A stretch of 64,000 nt of DNA, taken from contig JAIMKJ010000023.1 of NCBI GenBank assembly GCA_020692565.1, positions 1 through 64,000 of the forward strand, written 5' to 3'. Made by a program: the position numbers and the translations under genes. This DNA is from Thermomonas sp. (GTDB lineage: Bacteria; Pseudomonadota; Gammaproteobacteria; Xanthomonadales; Xanthomonadaceae). Shown piece by piece: positions 9,601 through 18,835 of the stretch. The notes under the pieces were generated by a model. That model was not told the DNA's origin. It searched no databases and was given only the letters and a program-made list of their open reading frames with translations. Position 1 is the stretch's first letter. Every line of letters starts with the position of its first letter.

Positions 9601-10764
9601 GTGGACAGCGGCAACCGAAGCGATCGCGAACATGCCGACCCTCGTTGCGCACATCTGCCGGGTCTCGATCTTCTGCGCGCCATCGCGGTGGCGTGGACGA
9701 TGCTGTTCCACTCGTTCCTCGTCGGTGGCCTGGGTGAGGACTGGGCCTGGGCGCAGCGCTACGGCTGGATGGGTGTCGATCTGTTCTTCGTGCTCAGCGG
9801 GTTCCTGATCGGGTCGCAGGTGTTGAAGCCGCTGGCGAACGGCGACCGCTTTTCGTTCCGTGCGTTCTACTTCCGCCGTGCGTTCCGCATCCTGCCGGCG
9901 TTCTGGGCGGTGCTGGCGGTGTACCTGCTGTGGCCCGGGTTCCGCGAGGCGCCGGGCATGGAGCCGTGGTGGAAGTTCGCCGGTTTCTTCGTGAACCTGT
10001 CGATCGATTACGGCCGCAACGCCGCGTTCTCGCATGCGTGGTCGCTGTGCGTCGAGGAACATTTCTATCTCGCGTTTCCGCTGCTGGCGTGGCTGCTCGC
10101 CAAGCGCCCGTCGGTCGCCGGTTTCGTCGCGCTGTGCGCGGCGATCGTGATCGGCGGCATCGTCCTGCGCTCGTCGCTCTGGCTGCACTTCGACGCGCTG
10201 CAGCCCGCGCGCCCTTGGTTCGTCGAGGACATCTATTACCCGACCTGGAATCGTCTCGACGGTCTGCTCGCGGGCGTCATCCTGGCGGTGTGGAAGACCT
10301 ATCGCCCGGACAGTTGGAGCCGCGTCGCCGCACGCGCGAACCTCGTGATGCTGGGCGGGCTGGCGACGATGGCCCTGGCGTTCTGGCTGTTCCGCGAACG
10401 TGCCGACCTGCTGGGCAACAGCGTCGGCTGGCCAGTGCTGTCGCTGGGGCTGGCGCTGCTGGTGTTCGCCGGCGCGCAGCGGGACAGCTGGATCGGCCGC
10501 CGCGCGCTGCCGGGCGCGGGTTGGCTGGCGGCGGTGTCGTTCAGCCTGTATCTCGTCCACAAACCGGTCTACGGCCTGGTGGAGACACATCTCGGCGATG
10601 TGCTGCATGGGCGCGGCTTCATCGCGTTCGCGGTGTACGGGATCGCGTCGCTGCTGGCGGCGGCGCTGCTGTATGACCTCGTCGAGCGGCCCGGACTGCG
10701 ATTGCGCGATCGCTTGCTGTCGCGCGCCGCATCGGAAACGGGCGCGCTCCGGCCGGCAGCCTGA
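9601..10764 (+). CDS. Acyltransferase 3 family membrane protein (OafA/YrhL-like)
   Basis: A 387-residue protein with about ten membrane helices. Near the N-terminus are the family features LPGLDLLRAIAVAWTMLFHS with the catalytic-type His, then WMGVDLFFVLSGFLIGSQ and the Arg-rich FRRAFRILPAF. These integral enzymes transfer acyl groups (often acetyl) to sugars of surface polysaccharides or lipids; the substrate here is unknown. The start is GTG at 9601: the conserved segment begins only about 20 residues later and no in-frame ATG lies before it. Two small Cys-rich secreted-protein genes flank it on the same strand. Confidence 0.87.
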   Translation: MDSGNRSDREHADPRCAHLPGLDLLRAIAVAWTMLFHSFLVGGLGEDWAWAQRYGWMGVDLFFVLSGFLIGSQVLKPLANGDRFSFRAFYFRRAFRILPAFWAVLAVYLLWPGFREAPGMEPWWKFAGFFVNLSIDYGRNAAFSHAWSLCVEEHFYLAFPLLAWLLAKRPSVAGFVALCAAIVIGGIVLRSSLWLHFDALQPARPWFVEDIYYPTWNRLDGLLAGVILAVWKTYRPDSWSRVAARANLVMLGGLATMALAFWLFRERADLLGNSVGWPVLSLGLALLVFAGAQRDSWIGRRALPGAGWLAAVSFSLYLVHKPVYGLVETHLGDVLHGRGFIAFAVYGIASLLAAALLYDLVERPGLRLRDRLLSRAASETGALRPAA

Positions 10765-10843
10765 ACCGCCACGCACTTGCCGCCCGTGCCGGCACGGCGT
10801 TAGCGTGAATGCGCCCGATCCGGGCCGACAAGGACCGTTCACG

Positions 10844-11086
10844 ATGACAACCCGCATCTCCGATTTCCGCCGTCCCAACGGTCGCCACGCGCTGCTGGCC
10901 GCGGTCGCCGCCATCGCCTTCGCAGGCGGCTTCGCGGTCGCCGCCAGTACTCAGTCCGACCCGTGGTGCGATTACGTGCTGGGCAAATGCCAGGACCGCT
11001 ACAACGCCTGCATGCGGATCCGCGACCAGGCGTTCTGTGAGCCGCTGTACGTTGCGTGCGTCCAGGATTCCGGCTGCGACGGCTGA
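10844..11086 (+). CDS. Small secreted Cys-rich protein
   Basis: An 80-residue protein: a basic start, a hydrophobic stretch (about residues 16-34, LLAAVAAIAFAGGFAVAAS) that fits a signal peptide, then a mature region of about 45 residues with six cysteines in the pattern C-x6-C-x6-C-x8-C-x6-C-x5-C, including CQDRYNAC. The core spacing (C-x6-C-x8/9-C-x6-C with an aromatic residue before the second Cys) is shared with the protein at 9257-9472, so they are likely paralogous. The ATG follows an AAGGAC. Function unknown; no catalytic motif. Convergent with the transporter gene that follows. Confidence 0.65.
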   Translation: MTTRISDFRRPNGRHALLAAVAAIAFAGGFAVAASTQSDPWCDYVLGKCQDRYNACMRIRDQAFCEPLYVACVQDSGCDG

Positions 11087-11101
11087 GCCGCTTCGCGGCC
11101 C

Positions 11102-11596
11102 TCAGCGGTCGACCGGCGTGGCGGGGGCGACCTCCGCCACCGTAGGCGGCTTGCGCCACGGCGCCGCGACCATCAATACGCCGACGATCATCAGCATTGC
11201 GCCGACGATTCGCACCGGATCGGCCTTCCGCGGTGCCTGCAGGATGCCGAAATGATCGAAGACCAGCGATGCGGTGACCTGGCCGAGGATCGCCAGGCAG
11301 ATCAGCGATGCCGCGCCCAGTCGCGGCATCAACAGCGTGAAGCATGCGACGTACAGCGCACCGAGCAGGCCGCCGGTCCAGATCCACGGCGGCAGCCGCG
11401 CGGCACCGCCGATCGCGAGCGGTGTGCGCGTCAGCAGCAGGTAGGCGCCGAGCAGCACCGTGCCCACCAGGAACGAAACGAACGCGGCCACCACCGGGCC
11501 GCCGACCTGCGCGCCGAGCCGCGCGTTGATCAGTCCCTGCAGCGGCAGCATCATGCCGATCGCCAGGGCCATCAGCGCGGGCAGCAGCAGATGCAT
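11102..11596 (-). CDS. DMT-superfamily transporter, YdcZ type
   Basis: A 164-residue protein with five membrane helices, starting MHLLLPALMALAIGMMLPLQ. The GLINARLGAQVGGPVVAAFVS segment and the later LGAASLICLAILGQVTASL are typical of the YdcZ/DUF606 branch of the drug/metabolite transporter superfamily, five-helix half-size proteins that dimerise. The substrate is unknown. It lies two bases downstream of the ydfG-like SDR on the same strand and so is almost certainly cotranscribed with it. The start at 11596 is fixed by that spacing and the family N-terminus. Confidence 0.85.
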   Translation of the reverse strand: MHLLLPALMALAIGMMLPLQGLINARLGAQVGGPVVAAFVSFLVGTVLLGAYLLLTRTPLAIGGAARLPPWIWTGGLLGALYVACFTLLMPRLGAASLICLAILGQVTASLVFDHFGILQAPRKADPVRIVGAMLMIVGVLMVAAPWRKPPTVAEVAPATPVDR

Positions 11597-11598
11597 GA

Positions 11599-12351
11599 TC
11601 AGCCCTCGCGCGCGATCTGGAAGCCCGCGAACGACTGCCGCACCGGCATCACCTCGATGCGGTTGACGTTGAGATGCGGCGGCAGGTTCGCGATCCAGAA
11701 GATCGTCTCGGCGATGTCGTCGGCGGTGATCGGTTCGGCGCCCTTGTAGAGCGTGTCCGACGCGGCGCCGTCGCCGCCGGTGCGGACCAGGGTGAATTCG
11801 GTTTCGGCCATGCCCGGTTCGATCGAGGTCACGCGCACGCCGGTGCCGTGCAGATCGCTGCGCAGGCCCAGCGAGAACTGCGACACGAAGGCCTTGGTGC
11901 CGCCGTAGACGTTGCCGCCGGTGTAGGGATAGGTGCCGGCGATCGAACCGACGTTGAGGATCGCGCCTTTGCGTTCGATCAGGCCCGGCAGCAGCGCGTG
12001 GGTCAGGGTCACCAGCGCGGTGACGTTGGTGTCGATCATCTGCCGCCACTGCGCGAGATCCGCGCGCTGCGCCGGCGCGGTGCCCAGCGCGAGGCCGGCG
12101 TTGTTCACCAGCACGTCGATGGCGCGGAAATCCGCCGGCAATGCGTCCAGCGCGGCGCGCATCGCGGCTTCGTCGCGGATGTCGAAGGCGGCGGTATGCA
12201 CGCGGTCGCGGCCGAGTTCAGCGGCCAGGGCGTCGAGGCGTTCGGCGCGGCGGCCGGTGGCGATCACGCGCCAGCCGGCATCGACGAAACGTCGGGCGGC
12301 GGCGCGTCCGAAACCGGAGGTGGCGCCGGTGATGAGGATGGTCCGGGTCAT
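11599..12351 (-). CDS. ydfG: YdfG-like NADP-dependent 3-hydroxy acid dehydrogenase (SDR)
   Basis: A 250-residue SDR with TGATSGFG at residues 8-15, NNAGLALG at 83-90, and the catalytic set Ser136, Tyr149, Lys153 (NVYGGTKAF). The protein aligns along its length from memory with E. coli YdfG (IATGRR, MIDTN, YPYTGGNVYG, PGMAETEF, INRIEVMPV-like end), an enzyme oxidising L-allo-threonine, serine and 3-hydroxy acids and reducing malonic semialdehyde. ATGRR supports NADP specificity. It heads a two-gene operon with the YdcZ-type transporter. Confidence 0.9.
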   Translation of the reverse strand: MTRTILITGATSGFGRAAARRFVDAGWRVIATGRRAERLDALAAELGRDRVHTAAFDIRDEAAMRAALDALPADFRAIDVLVNNAGLALGTAPAQRADLAQWRQMIDTNVTALVTLTHALLPGLIERKGAILNVGSIAGTYPYTGGNVYGGTKAFVSQFSLGLRSDLHGTGVRVTSIEPGMAETEFTLVRTGGDGAASDTLYKGAEPITADDIAETIFWIANLPPHLNVNRIEVMPVRQSFAGFQIAREG

Positions 12352-12393
12352 ACCGTGGATTCTAGCCGGGCATGGCCCGTGCCGATGCAGACA

Positions 12394-12708
12394 TCATGCA
12401 ACCTGCCGGTGCCGCAGGCTGCGATGGGTCTTGCCCGCGGTGTGCGCCCGGGTTTCGCGATGCCGCGCCAGCATCGTTTCGGCCAGGACCATGTCCCGGG
12501 CCAGCGCGCCGGCGCTGCGGGCCTGCGCGAGTTTCGCTTCCACCCGGCGCTCGTCGGGATGCGGCAGCAGCAGTTCGCGGATCGCGTCCTGCAATGCCGC
12601 CTCGCCGCCGCGTCGGAGTTGGCGCTGCCGGCGCTGCCGGAAGCGCAGCAGCAGGGCATCGACGACAGGTTTCAGGGCGGGCCTGAACAGGGCGGCTTCG
12701 AGCGTCAT
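12394..12708 (-). CDS. Small hypothetical protein
   Basis: A 104-residue ORF on the minus strand beginning MTLEAALFRPALKPVVDALL, strongly basic and helical, with an Arg/Gln-rich stretch LLRFRQRRQRQLRRGG. Evidence for coding: an AGGAGAG Shine-Dalgarno about seven bases before the ATG and a position upstream of an operon on the same strand. Evidence against: the protein is low-complexity and rich in Arg/Ala, as expected from a random GC-rich frame, and I recognise no domain. Treated as a weak call. Confidence 0.45.
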   Translation of the reverse strand: MTLEAALFRPALKPVVDALLLRFRQRRQRQLRRGGEAALQDAIRELLLPHPDERRVEAKLAQARSAGALARDMVLAETMLARHRETRAHTAGKTHRSLRHRQVA

Positions 12709-12817
12709 GGGCGTTCTCTCCTGTTGGGACAGGAGTATGCCCGCGGGGCGTCTCAGGGTTTGCGACCCTCGCCGGTGGGTCGCCGCACTTTTCGGTCGTG
12801 AGCGTTGAGCCGATGGT

Positions 12818-13666
12818 TCAGTCTCTCGTGTCGATCAGCTCGATCTTGCCTCTCTGCACCGACCACACCATCCGGGTCGAACTGTCGTCGCTGGTCATGA
12901 TCATCAGCGGGACCTTGGCGTAGAGGCTGACGAAGACATGCGCTTCGGTCGGCTGCGGGTCGAGCAGGTGGGTGAACATGCCGAAACTCGGCTTGGCGCC
13001 TTCCGGCAAACCTTTTGGCGAGTCCTGGTGCTCGATGCAAGTGTTGGTGAATTTGCGTGACGACAGGATCTTCTCCCCGGTGCCGTCGATCTCGTACAGG
13101 TGATAGCCACCGAGCGGATAGACGCCATGCTGGGCGAAGCCAGGCATCAGATAGACGCGCATCCCGTTGCTTGATGGCAACACCACGACGTTGTATTTCC
13201 TGGCGCACTGCATGAAGGATTGCGATGCGGCCAGGTTGCGCGCGCGCAGTTGGGCGAGATGCTCGGCGGTCAGCGGCACCACCGATTCCACTGTCGGTTC
13301 TGAAAGGCGCTCGGCTTCGTCGACGTCGATTTCGTACAGCCGTCGAGGGCTGTCGTCCTTGCTGATGAAAATCACGCGGACGCCGAGCGCGGTAGGTTCG
13401 GTGAGCCAGCCGCCGAGGGACTTCTTCAGCTTGCGCATGCGCTTGTCGGCCAGCATCGCGTCGGTGGCGAGCCAGGCGGCGCGGTCGTGCAAGTACAGTT
13501 GTCGGCCGAGGAATTCGGCCTGGGTCACTGCGGGTTGTAGCCCGGCGGGAGTCGACGGAGGCGTCTCATCGTCGTCCTTGTCCTGCGCATGCACCGGTGC
13601 GATGGCCAGCATGGCCAGCAGTGCGAACGAAACGAGCGGAGCGGATATCCGGCGACGAAGCGGCAT
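12818..13666 (-). CDS. Secreted hypothetical protein
   Basis: A 282-residue protein with a signal peptide (about residues 1-27: basic MPLRRR, hydrophobic APLVSFALLAMLAIAPV, cleavage after AHA/VHA-Q). The mature part has no domain I can name. It contains repeated beta-rich phrases about reporting values (GVRVIFISKDDSPRRLYEID, GGYHLYEIDGTGEKILSS) and two cysteines (MQCARKY, NTCIEH) that could pair. The start is preceded by an AGGGGA. It follows the SPOR gene on the same strand with a 38-bp gap, so it may be part of the argS-SPOR unit. Confidence 0.75.
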   Translation of the reverse strand: MPLRRRISAPLVSFALLAMLAIAPVHAQDKDDDETPPSTPAGLQPAVTQAEFLGRQLYLHDRAAWLATDAMLADKRMRKLKKSLGGWLTEPTALGVRVIFISKDDSPRRLYEIDVDEAERLSEPTVESVVPLTAEHLAQLRARNLAASQSFMQCARKYNVVVLPSSNGMRVYLMPGFAQHGVYPLGGYHLYEIDGTGEKILSSRKFTNTCIEHQDSPKGLPEGAKPSFGMFTHLLDPQPTEAHVFVSLYAKVPLMIMTSDDSSTRMVWSVQRGKIELIDTRD

Positions 13667-13704
13667 GCGTGATTTCCCCTGGTGTGATCCGGATGTGGCT
13701 GGCC

Positions 13705-14457
13705 TTACTTGACCTTGATCGCCATCGCCGGCAGTCCGCCGCCGGCGAGTTTGCGCTTGGCTTCGGCCAGGTCGGTGGCGGTGCCGTACGGTCCCATGCG
13801 CACGCGGTAGACGGTCTTGTCCTGGATCTGCGCCGATTCCACCCGGGCGCTGAGGCCCAGGAACGCGATCCTGGCTTTCAGCGCTTCGGCATCGCCCGAG
13901 GCGGCGAAGGCTCCGGCTTGCAGCAGGTAGCGCGCGTCGTCGCGCGGTCCGGCGGCGACCGGTTTCGGGGCGGCGACCGGCTCGCTCGCCGCGCTCGCGG
14001 GCGTGTCGATCGCCGAGGGCACCGCGGGGTCCGCGGCATCGGGGTTGACGGCGGTGGGCGGCTTGTCGGCGGCCTGGCGCGCAGCTTCCTCGGCGCGCGC
14101 GCGTTCGGCCAGCTCGCTGTCGCTCAGCGCGGTCTCGTCGCCGGGCAGCAGGGTGTAGAAATCGTAATCCTGCGGCTTTTCGGCCGGCTCCCCGGTCGCG
14201 GCGGTCGCGCTGTCGCCATCGGCGACGATGGGGTCGTCGTCGGTCACCGCGTCCACCGCCGGCGGCTGCGCGTCGGCATTCGGCTTCGGCCGGAAGAAGC
14301 TCTCGGTGCCGTCGCCGCCGAGGAATTTCGGCGCCATCAGGAACACGCCCACGCCCAGCGCCAGGCCGACCACCAGCCACGCCCAGCCGGGCATGCCGCT
14401 GCTGTTGCCGCCGCCGGTGTTGCGTCGCGCCTGCGATTTCCCGCGTTTGGCCGCCAT
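13705..14457 (-). CDS. SPOR domain-containing membrane protein
   Basis: A 250-residue protein: a basic cytoplasmic start (AAKRGKSQARRN), one membrane helix (about residues 24-44), a long acidic/Ala-Pro-rich linker, and a C-terminal SPOR domain (about 175-250: YLLQAGAFAASGDAEALKARI, then VYRVRMGPYGTATDLAEAKRKL). SPOR domains bind denuded septal peptidoglycan, so the protein is likely a cell-division or envelope factor of FtsN-like layout. The ATG at 14457 overlaps the argS stop as TGATG, so translation is coupled to argS; the alternative GTG one codon earlier is less likely. Confidence 0.88.
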   Translation of the reverse strand: MAAKRGKSQARRNTGGGNSSGMPGWAWLVVGLALGVGVFLMAPKFLGGDGTESFFRPKPNADAQPPAVDAVTDDDPIVADGDSATAATGEPAEKPQDYDFYTLLPGDETALSDSELAERARAEEAARQAADKPPTAVNPDAADPAVPSAIDTPASAASEPVAAPKPVAAGPRDDARYLLQAGAFAASGDAEALKARIAFLGLSARVESAQIQDKTVYRVRMGPYGTATDLAEAKRKLAGGGLPAMAIKVK

Positions 14458-16160
14458 CACATTTTCTCCGGCGCGTGCACGCCCAGCAGATCCAGCCCGT
14501 TCTTCAGCACCTGACGGGTCGCCAGCGCCAGCGCGAGGCGCGCGTTGCGGGTATCGGCATCGTCGACCAGGAACTGATGGTCGTTGTAGTAGGACTGGAA
14601 CGCCTGTGCCAGTTCGACCAGATAGATCGCGATCAGATGCGGCTCCAGCTCGCTGCCTGCGGCGGCGACGATTTCCGGCCAGCGCGCGAGGTCGGTGAGC
14701 AGGTCGCGGGTGGCGGCGTTATCGAGATCGAGCGGCTGCGACAGGCCCGCAGACAGGTCGAACGACAGGCCGCTCTCGTCGAGCTTGCGGCCGAGGCCGC
14801 AGATCCGCGCATGCGACAGCTGCACGTAGTACACCGGATTGTCCAGCGACTGCGAACGCGCCAGGTCGATGTCGAACACCAGCTGCGAATCGGGCTTGCG
14901 CGCGATCAGGAACCAGCGCACCGCGTCGCGGCCGGCTTCGTCGATCAGATCGCGCAGGGTCACGTAGCTGCCGGCGCGCTTGGAGAGTTTCACTTCTTCG
15001 CCGCCGCGCATCACCGTGACCATCTGGTGCAGCACGTATTCGGGCCAGCCCCGGGGAATGCCGCAGTCCAGCGCCTGCAGGCCTGCGAGCACGCGGGCCA
15101 GCGAACCGTGATGATCGGCGCCCAGTTCGGTGATGGCGCGGGTGTAGCCGCGCTGCCACTTGCTGAGGTGATAGGCCACGTCCGGCACGAAATACGTGTA
15201 ATTGCCGTCGGACTTGCGCATCACCCGGTCTTTGTCGTCGCCGAAGTCGGTGGTGCGCAGCCACAGCGCGCCGCCTTCTTCGTAGGTGTGGCCGTGGGCG
15301 ATGAGTTCGCGCACGGTCTCTTCGACCTTCTGGTCGCGGTAGAGCGAGGATTCGAGGAAGTACACGTCGAACGACACGCCGAACGCGGCGAGGTCGAGAT
15401 TCTGTTCGCGGCGCAGGTAGGCCACGGCGAAGCGACGGATCGCATCGAAGTCATCCGCGTCGCCGGCGGCGGTGATGGTCTGACCATCCACTTCGACCGC
15501 AGCGCTGTCGAGATAGGCCTGGGCGACATCGGCGATGTAGTCGCCGCGGTAGCCGTCTTCCGGCCAGCCGGCGTCGTCGGGCTTCAGGCCCTTGGCGCGC
15601 GCCTGTGTCGACTTCGCGAGATTCTCGATCTGCACGCCGGCGTCGTTGTAGTAGAACTCGCGCTTCACGTTCCAGCCGTTGGCGTCGAGCACGCGCGCGA
15701 TGCAGTCGCCGATGGCGGCGGCGCGGCCGTGGCCGACGTGCAGGGGGCCGGTCGGGTTGGCGGAGACGTATTCCACGCCGGCGGTGCGACCGCCGCCGCT
15801 GGCGTTGCGTCCGTAAGCGCCGCCCTCGGCGTGCACGCTGCGCAGCTGGCGTTGCCAGGCGGCGGCCGACAGCCGGAAATTCAGGAAGCCCGGCCCGGCG
15901 ATCTCGACCGAGGCGATGTCGTCGTTGGCGGGCAGGGCGTCGATCAGCGCCTGTGCGATCGCGCGCGGGTTGCTGCGCGCGCCGGCTTTGCTGAGTCGCC
16001 CGGCGAGGGTCATCGCGGCGTTGGTGGCGAAATCGCCGTGACTGCGGTCTTTCGGGCGCTCGACCACGAAATCCGGGGCGGCGAGGTCGGCGGGCAAGGT
16101 GCCCTGACTGCGGAGATTGGCGATGCCCTGTTCGATCAAGGCGCGGAGCTGGAATTTCAC
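14457..16160 (-). CDS. argS: Arginyl-tRNA synthetase
   Basis: A class I aminoacyl-tRNA synthetase of 567 residues. The N-terminal Add-1 domain is followed by [15 protein letters not shown] (HIGH motif) and the VKLSKRAG (KMSKS variant), with the DALR anticodon-binding domain at the C-terminus ending [14 protein letters not shown]. It charges tRNA-Arg. I set the start at GTG 16160 ([12 protein letters not shown]) because this matches the family N-terminus; an ATG at 16205 would add 15 unconserved residues and sits inside a TACAAT that could be the -10 promoter element. Downstream, the SPOR gene overlaps the stop codon by one base. Confidence 0.95.
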   Translation of the reverse strand: MKFQLRALIEQGIANLRSQGTLPADLAAPDFVVERPKDRSHGDFATNAAMTLAGRLSKAGARSNPRAIAQALIDALPANDDIASVEIAGPGFLNFRLSAAAWQRQLRSVHAEGGAYGRNASGGGRTAGVEYVSANPTGPLHVGHGRAAAIGDCIARVLDANGWNVKREFYYNDAGVQIENLAKSTQARAKGLKPDDAGWPEDGYRGDYIADVAQAYLDSAAVEVDGQTITAAGDADDFDAIRRFAVAYLRREQNLDLAAFGVSFDVYFLESSLYRDQKVEETVRELIAHGHTYEEGGALWLRTTDFGDDKDRVMRKSDGNYTYFVPDVAYHLSKWQRGYTRAITELGADHHGSLARVLAGLQALDCGIPRGWPEYVLHQMVTVMRGGEEVKLSKRAGSYVTLRDLIDEAGRDAVRWFLIARKPDSQLVFDIDLARSQSLDNPVYYVQLSHARICGLGRKLDESGLSFDLSAGLSQPLDLDNAATRDLLTDLARWPEIVAAAGSELEPHLIAIYLVELAQAFQSYYNDHQFLVDDADTRNARLALALATRQVLKNGLDLLGVHAPEKM

Positions 16161-16288
16161 GGAGTGTTTTCGCCTGAAAACGGCGGTGTTTCGAGGGTCG
16201 GGCATTGTAGCTGAGGGCGCTGGTGGCGCGTGGCGGGAATCGAGCGGGTTGGGGCGGCTGTAGGCCGTGGGCGGGGGCTCAAACCAAT

Positions 16289-16693
16289 GTCATCCCGAAC
16301 CCGGCGCAGCCGGGGAGGGATCTGCTGGTCGCTTCATGGTGTCCCGAACCATTCCGAAGCCAAGTCATCCCATCTTGGGTTCACGGCTTCGATCAGGCGC
16401 ATTTTCTTCTCGCGTCGAAGGCCTTTCAGGGTCTTTTCGCGTTCGATGGCCGCGTGAACATCCTCAGTCGTTTCGAAGTACACCAGCCGGTTGATGCGAT
16501 ATCGCGCAGTATGGCCGGGGACCGCATGAGTGCGATGCTGATGCATGCGTCGCAGCAGATCGGAGGTCACCCCGATGTAGAGGGCTCTCGATCTGCTGGA
16601 GAGGATGTAGACGGAATAGATTTTTGGTTCGCGCATGATCTGTGGCATCTGCAACAGCAGATCCCTCCCCGGCTGCGCCGGGTTCGGGATGAC
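16289..16693. repeat. Perfect 39-bp inverted repeat bracketing the GIY-YIG gene
   Basis: The left arm 16289-16327 (starts GTCATCCCGAACCCGGCG, ends GGGATCTGCTG) is the exact reverse complement of the right arm 16655-16693. The 327 bp between the arms contain essentially only the GIY-YIG gene (16334-16636). The arm itself contains a smaller palindromic core (CCCGGCGCAGCCGGG). A shorter repeat of the same style occurs at 42362-42435. The layout suggests a small mobile or REP-like unit rather than a terminator pair. Confidence 0.85.
16334..16636 (-). CDS. GIY-YIG nuclease family protein
   Basis: A 100-residue single-domain GIY-YIG protein starting MREPKIYSVYILSSRS. The two halves of the signature are VYIL and YIGVTSDLLRR, followed by the conserved Glu in AIEREKTLKG and the terminal NPRWDDLASEWF. 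The active-site residues seem complete, so it may be an active endonuclease, although the UPF0213/YhbQ-like branch has no established role. It sits inside a perfect 39-bp inverted repeat. The start is chosen at 16636; earlier in-frame ATGs would read through the right arm of the repeat and are unlikely. Confidence 0.85.
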   Translation of the reverse strand: MREPKIYSVYILSSRSRALYIGVTSDLLRRMHQHRTHAVPGHTARYRINRLVYFETTEDVHAAIEREKTLKGLRREKKMRLIEAVNPRWDDLASEWFGTP

Positions 16694-16733
16694 AGGTTGA
16701 AAAGTTCGCTGTGTTTGCTCCGGGAGGAATGGC

Positions 16734-17408
16734 CTACACCCACCCCCGCGCCGCCAGCGACACAGCCGCACCATCGCCCACGATGAAGTGGTCCAGCAGG
16801 CGGATCTCGACCAGTCCCAGCGCCTGTTTCAGGCGCACGGTGATCGCGCGGTCGGCGGCGCTGGGCTCGCCGTTGCCGCTGGGGTGGTTGTGGCCGACGA
16901 TCACCGAGGCGGCGTTGTGGGCGAGGGCGCGGCGGACGACTTCGCGCGGGTGGACTTCGGCGCCGTCGACGGTGCCGCGGAACATTTCCTCGAAGGCGAT
17001 CGAGCGGTGGCGGGTGTCCAGGAACAGCACCGCGAAGACCTCGTGCGGCAGGCCGCGCAGGCGCTGCGAGAAATAGCGGCCGGCGGCCTGGGGGTCGGTC
17101 AGGGCGTCGCCGCGCTCCAGTCCGGCGGCCAGATAGCGATTGCCCAGCTCCAGCGCCGCCAGCAGGGTGCAGGCCCGGGCAGGGCCGATGCCCGGCAGTT
17201 TCAGCAGTTGTTTCGGCGTGTGTTCCAGCAGATTGCGCAGCGGTCCGTGCGCGCTCAGCAGCCGGCGGGCACTGGTGACCACGTCCGAGCCCTGCAGGCC
17301 GGAGCACAGGAAGATCGCCAGCAGTTCGGCGTCGGACAGTACCGCCGGGCCGCGCTTGAGCAGCTTCTCGCGGGGGCGTTCGTTATCGGGCCAGTCGCTG
17401 ATTTGCAT
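16734..17408 (-). CDS. radC: RadC family JAB1/MPN-type protein
   Basis: A 224-residue protein starting [20 protein letters not shown]. The N-terminal half has a helix-hairpin-helix ([20 protein letters not shown]), and the C-terminal JAMM metal motif is complete: Glu140/141 region, His173 and His175 in VGHNHPSG, and Asp186. RadC proteins are widespread, once thought to act in DNA repair; their real function is not settled. The start at 17408 is the conserved one. It is divergent from coaBC, with 119 bp between the starts. Confidence 0.92.
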   Translation of the reverse strand: MQISDWPDNERPREKLLKRGPAVLSDAELLAIFLCSGLQGSDVVTSARRLLSAHGPLRNLLEHTPKQLLKLPGIGPARACTLLAALELGNRYLAAGLERGDALTDPQAAGRYFSQRLRGLPHEVFAVLFLDTRHRSIAFEEMFRGTVDGAEVHPREVVRRALAHNAASVIVGHNHPSGNGEPSAADRAITVRLKQALGLVEIRLLDHFIVGDGAAVSLAARGWV

Positions 17409-17527
17409 GGGTGCCGGGTCGCAATCGGTGTGGACGCCAGCATCGCCGCGCAGCCGGCCCCGCAGTGTCGGGGATGCCCGTGGCATCGGGTAAGCTGTCG
17501 GCTCGTTCTGGTGTAGGAAAATTCCCG

Positions 17528-18763
17528 ATGGCGCAGACGCTGACCGGTCGCCGTATTCTGCTCTGCGTCTGCGGCGGGATCGCCGCGTACAAGTCGATCG
17601 AACTGGTGCGTCGCCTCCGCGAAGCCGGCGCCGAGGTGCAGGTGGCGATGACCGCCAACGCCCAGCGTTTCGTCGGTGCGGCCAGTCTGCAGGCGGTGTC
17701 CGGTGTGTCGGTGCGCGATTCGCTGTGGGACGAGGCCGCCGAAGCCGCGATGGGCCATATCGAGCTGGCGCGCTGGGCCGACCGGGTGCTGGTGGCGCCT
17801 GCCACCGCCGATATCCTCGCCAGGCTCGCCCACGGGCTGGCCGACGATCTGGTCAGCACGCTCTGCCTGGCGACGACCGCGCCGATCGCGGTGGTGCCGG
17901 CGATGAACAACCGCATGTGGCTGCACCCGGCCACGCAGGGCAATGTCGCCGCACTTCGTGCCCGCGGCGTGCAGGTGATCGGCCCCGACGACGGCGCCCA
18001 GGCCTGCGGCGAGTTCGGCCCCGGCCGGCTGCGCGAGCCGCCGGAGATCGTGGCCGACCTCGTGGCCGCGTTCGAGGCAGACGGCGTCGCCGCCGACCTC
18101 GCCGGACAGCGGCTGGTGATCAGCGCCGGCCCGACGTTCGAAGACCTGGACCCGGTGCGTTTCATCGGTAATCGCAGCAGCGGCAAGATGGGCTTCGCCA
18201 TCGCCGCCGCCGCCGCCCGCCGCGGCGCCGAGGTGGTGCTGGTGGCCGGTCCGGTATCGCTGCCCACGCCCGCGGGCGTGCGCCGCGTCGACGTGCGTTC
18301 GGCCGCGCAGCTGCACGCCGCGGTCATGGCCGCGCTGCCGGCCGACATCTATATCGGCGCCGCCGCCGTGGCCGATTACACGCCGCGCACGGTTTCGCCG
18401 CACAAGATCAAGAAAACCGCGCAGTCCGGCGAAGGCGGCGCAACCGCCATCGACACGATGACCGTCGAGTTGATCCGCACGCCCGACGTGCTGGCCGACG
18501 TGGCCGCGCATGCGCAGCGGCCGCGGGTGGTGGTGGGGTTCGCCGCCGAAACCGACGATGTCGAGCATTACGCCCGCGGCAAACTGGTGCGCAAGGGGTT
18601 GGACATGATCGCCGCCAACCAGGTCGGCCGCGAAGGCTGCGGATTCGAAAGCGACGACAACGCATTGACGGTGATCGACGCCGACACCGCGCATGCGCTG
18701 GGGCCGGGGCCGAAGACCGTACTCGCGGATGCGTTGCTGGACCTGGTGCGGGCGCGGCTGTAG
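17528..18763 (+). CDS. coaBC: Bifunctional phosphopantothenoylcysteine decarboxylase / phosphopantothenate-cysteine ligase
   Basis: A 411-residue fusion. The CoaC half (about 1-185) has the flavoprotein start [22 protein letters not shown], the substrate motif PAMNNRMW and the active-site Cys in [12 protein letters not shown]. The CoaB half begins around residue 195 with [26 protein letters not shown] and contains the KIKK Lys motif. It carries out two consecutive steps of coenzyme A synthesis. The start at 17528 fits the family N-terminus. A strong hairpin with a T-run follows the stop at 18791-18811. In many gammaproteobacteria radC and coaBC are adjacent and divergent, as here. Confidence 0.95.
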   Translation: MAQTLTGRRILLCVCGGIAAYKSIELVRRLREAGAEVQVAMTANAQRFVGAASLQAVSGVSVRDSLWDEAAEAAMGHIELARWADRVLVAPATADILARLAHGLADDLVSTLCLATTAPIAVVPAMNNRMWLHPATQGNVAALRARGVQVIGPDDGAQACGEFGPGRLREPPEIVADLVAAFEADGVAADLAGQRLVISAGPTFEDLDPVRFIGNRSSGKMGFAIAAAAARRGAEVVLVAGPVSLPTPAGVRRVDVRSAAQLHAAVMAALPADIYIGAAAVADYTPRTVSPHKIKKTAQSGEGGATAIDTMTVELIRTPDVLADVAAHAQRPRVVVGFAAETDDVEHYARGKLVRKGLDMIAANQVGREGCGFESDDNALTVIDADTAHALGPGPKTVLADALLDLVRARL

Positions 18764-18790
18764 CGGACGATCGGCACGCGATGCAAAAAA

Positions 18791-18811
18791 GGGCGCCGGG
18801 GCGCCCTTTTT
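18791..18811. terminator. Rho-independent terminator
   Basis: GGGCGCC-GG-GGCGCCC (18791-18806) followed by TTTTT on the plus strand and preceded by AAAAAA, i.e. T-rich on the minus strand as well. It lies 27 bp after the coaBC stop and 25 bp before the end of the convergent lipoprotein gene, so it can serve both directions. Confidence 0.9.
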
Positions 18812-18835
18812 CGTGTCCGTCGATGTCGGGAACCG

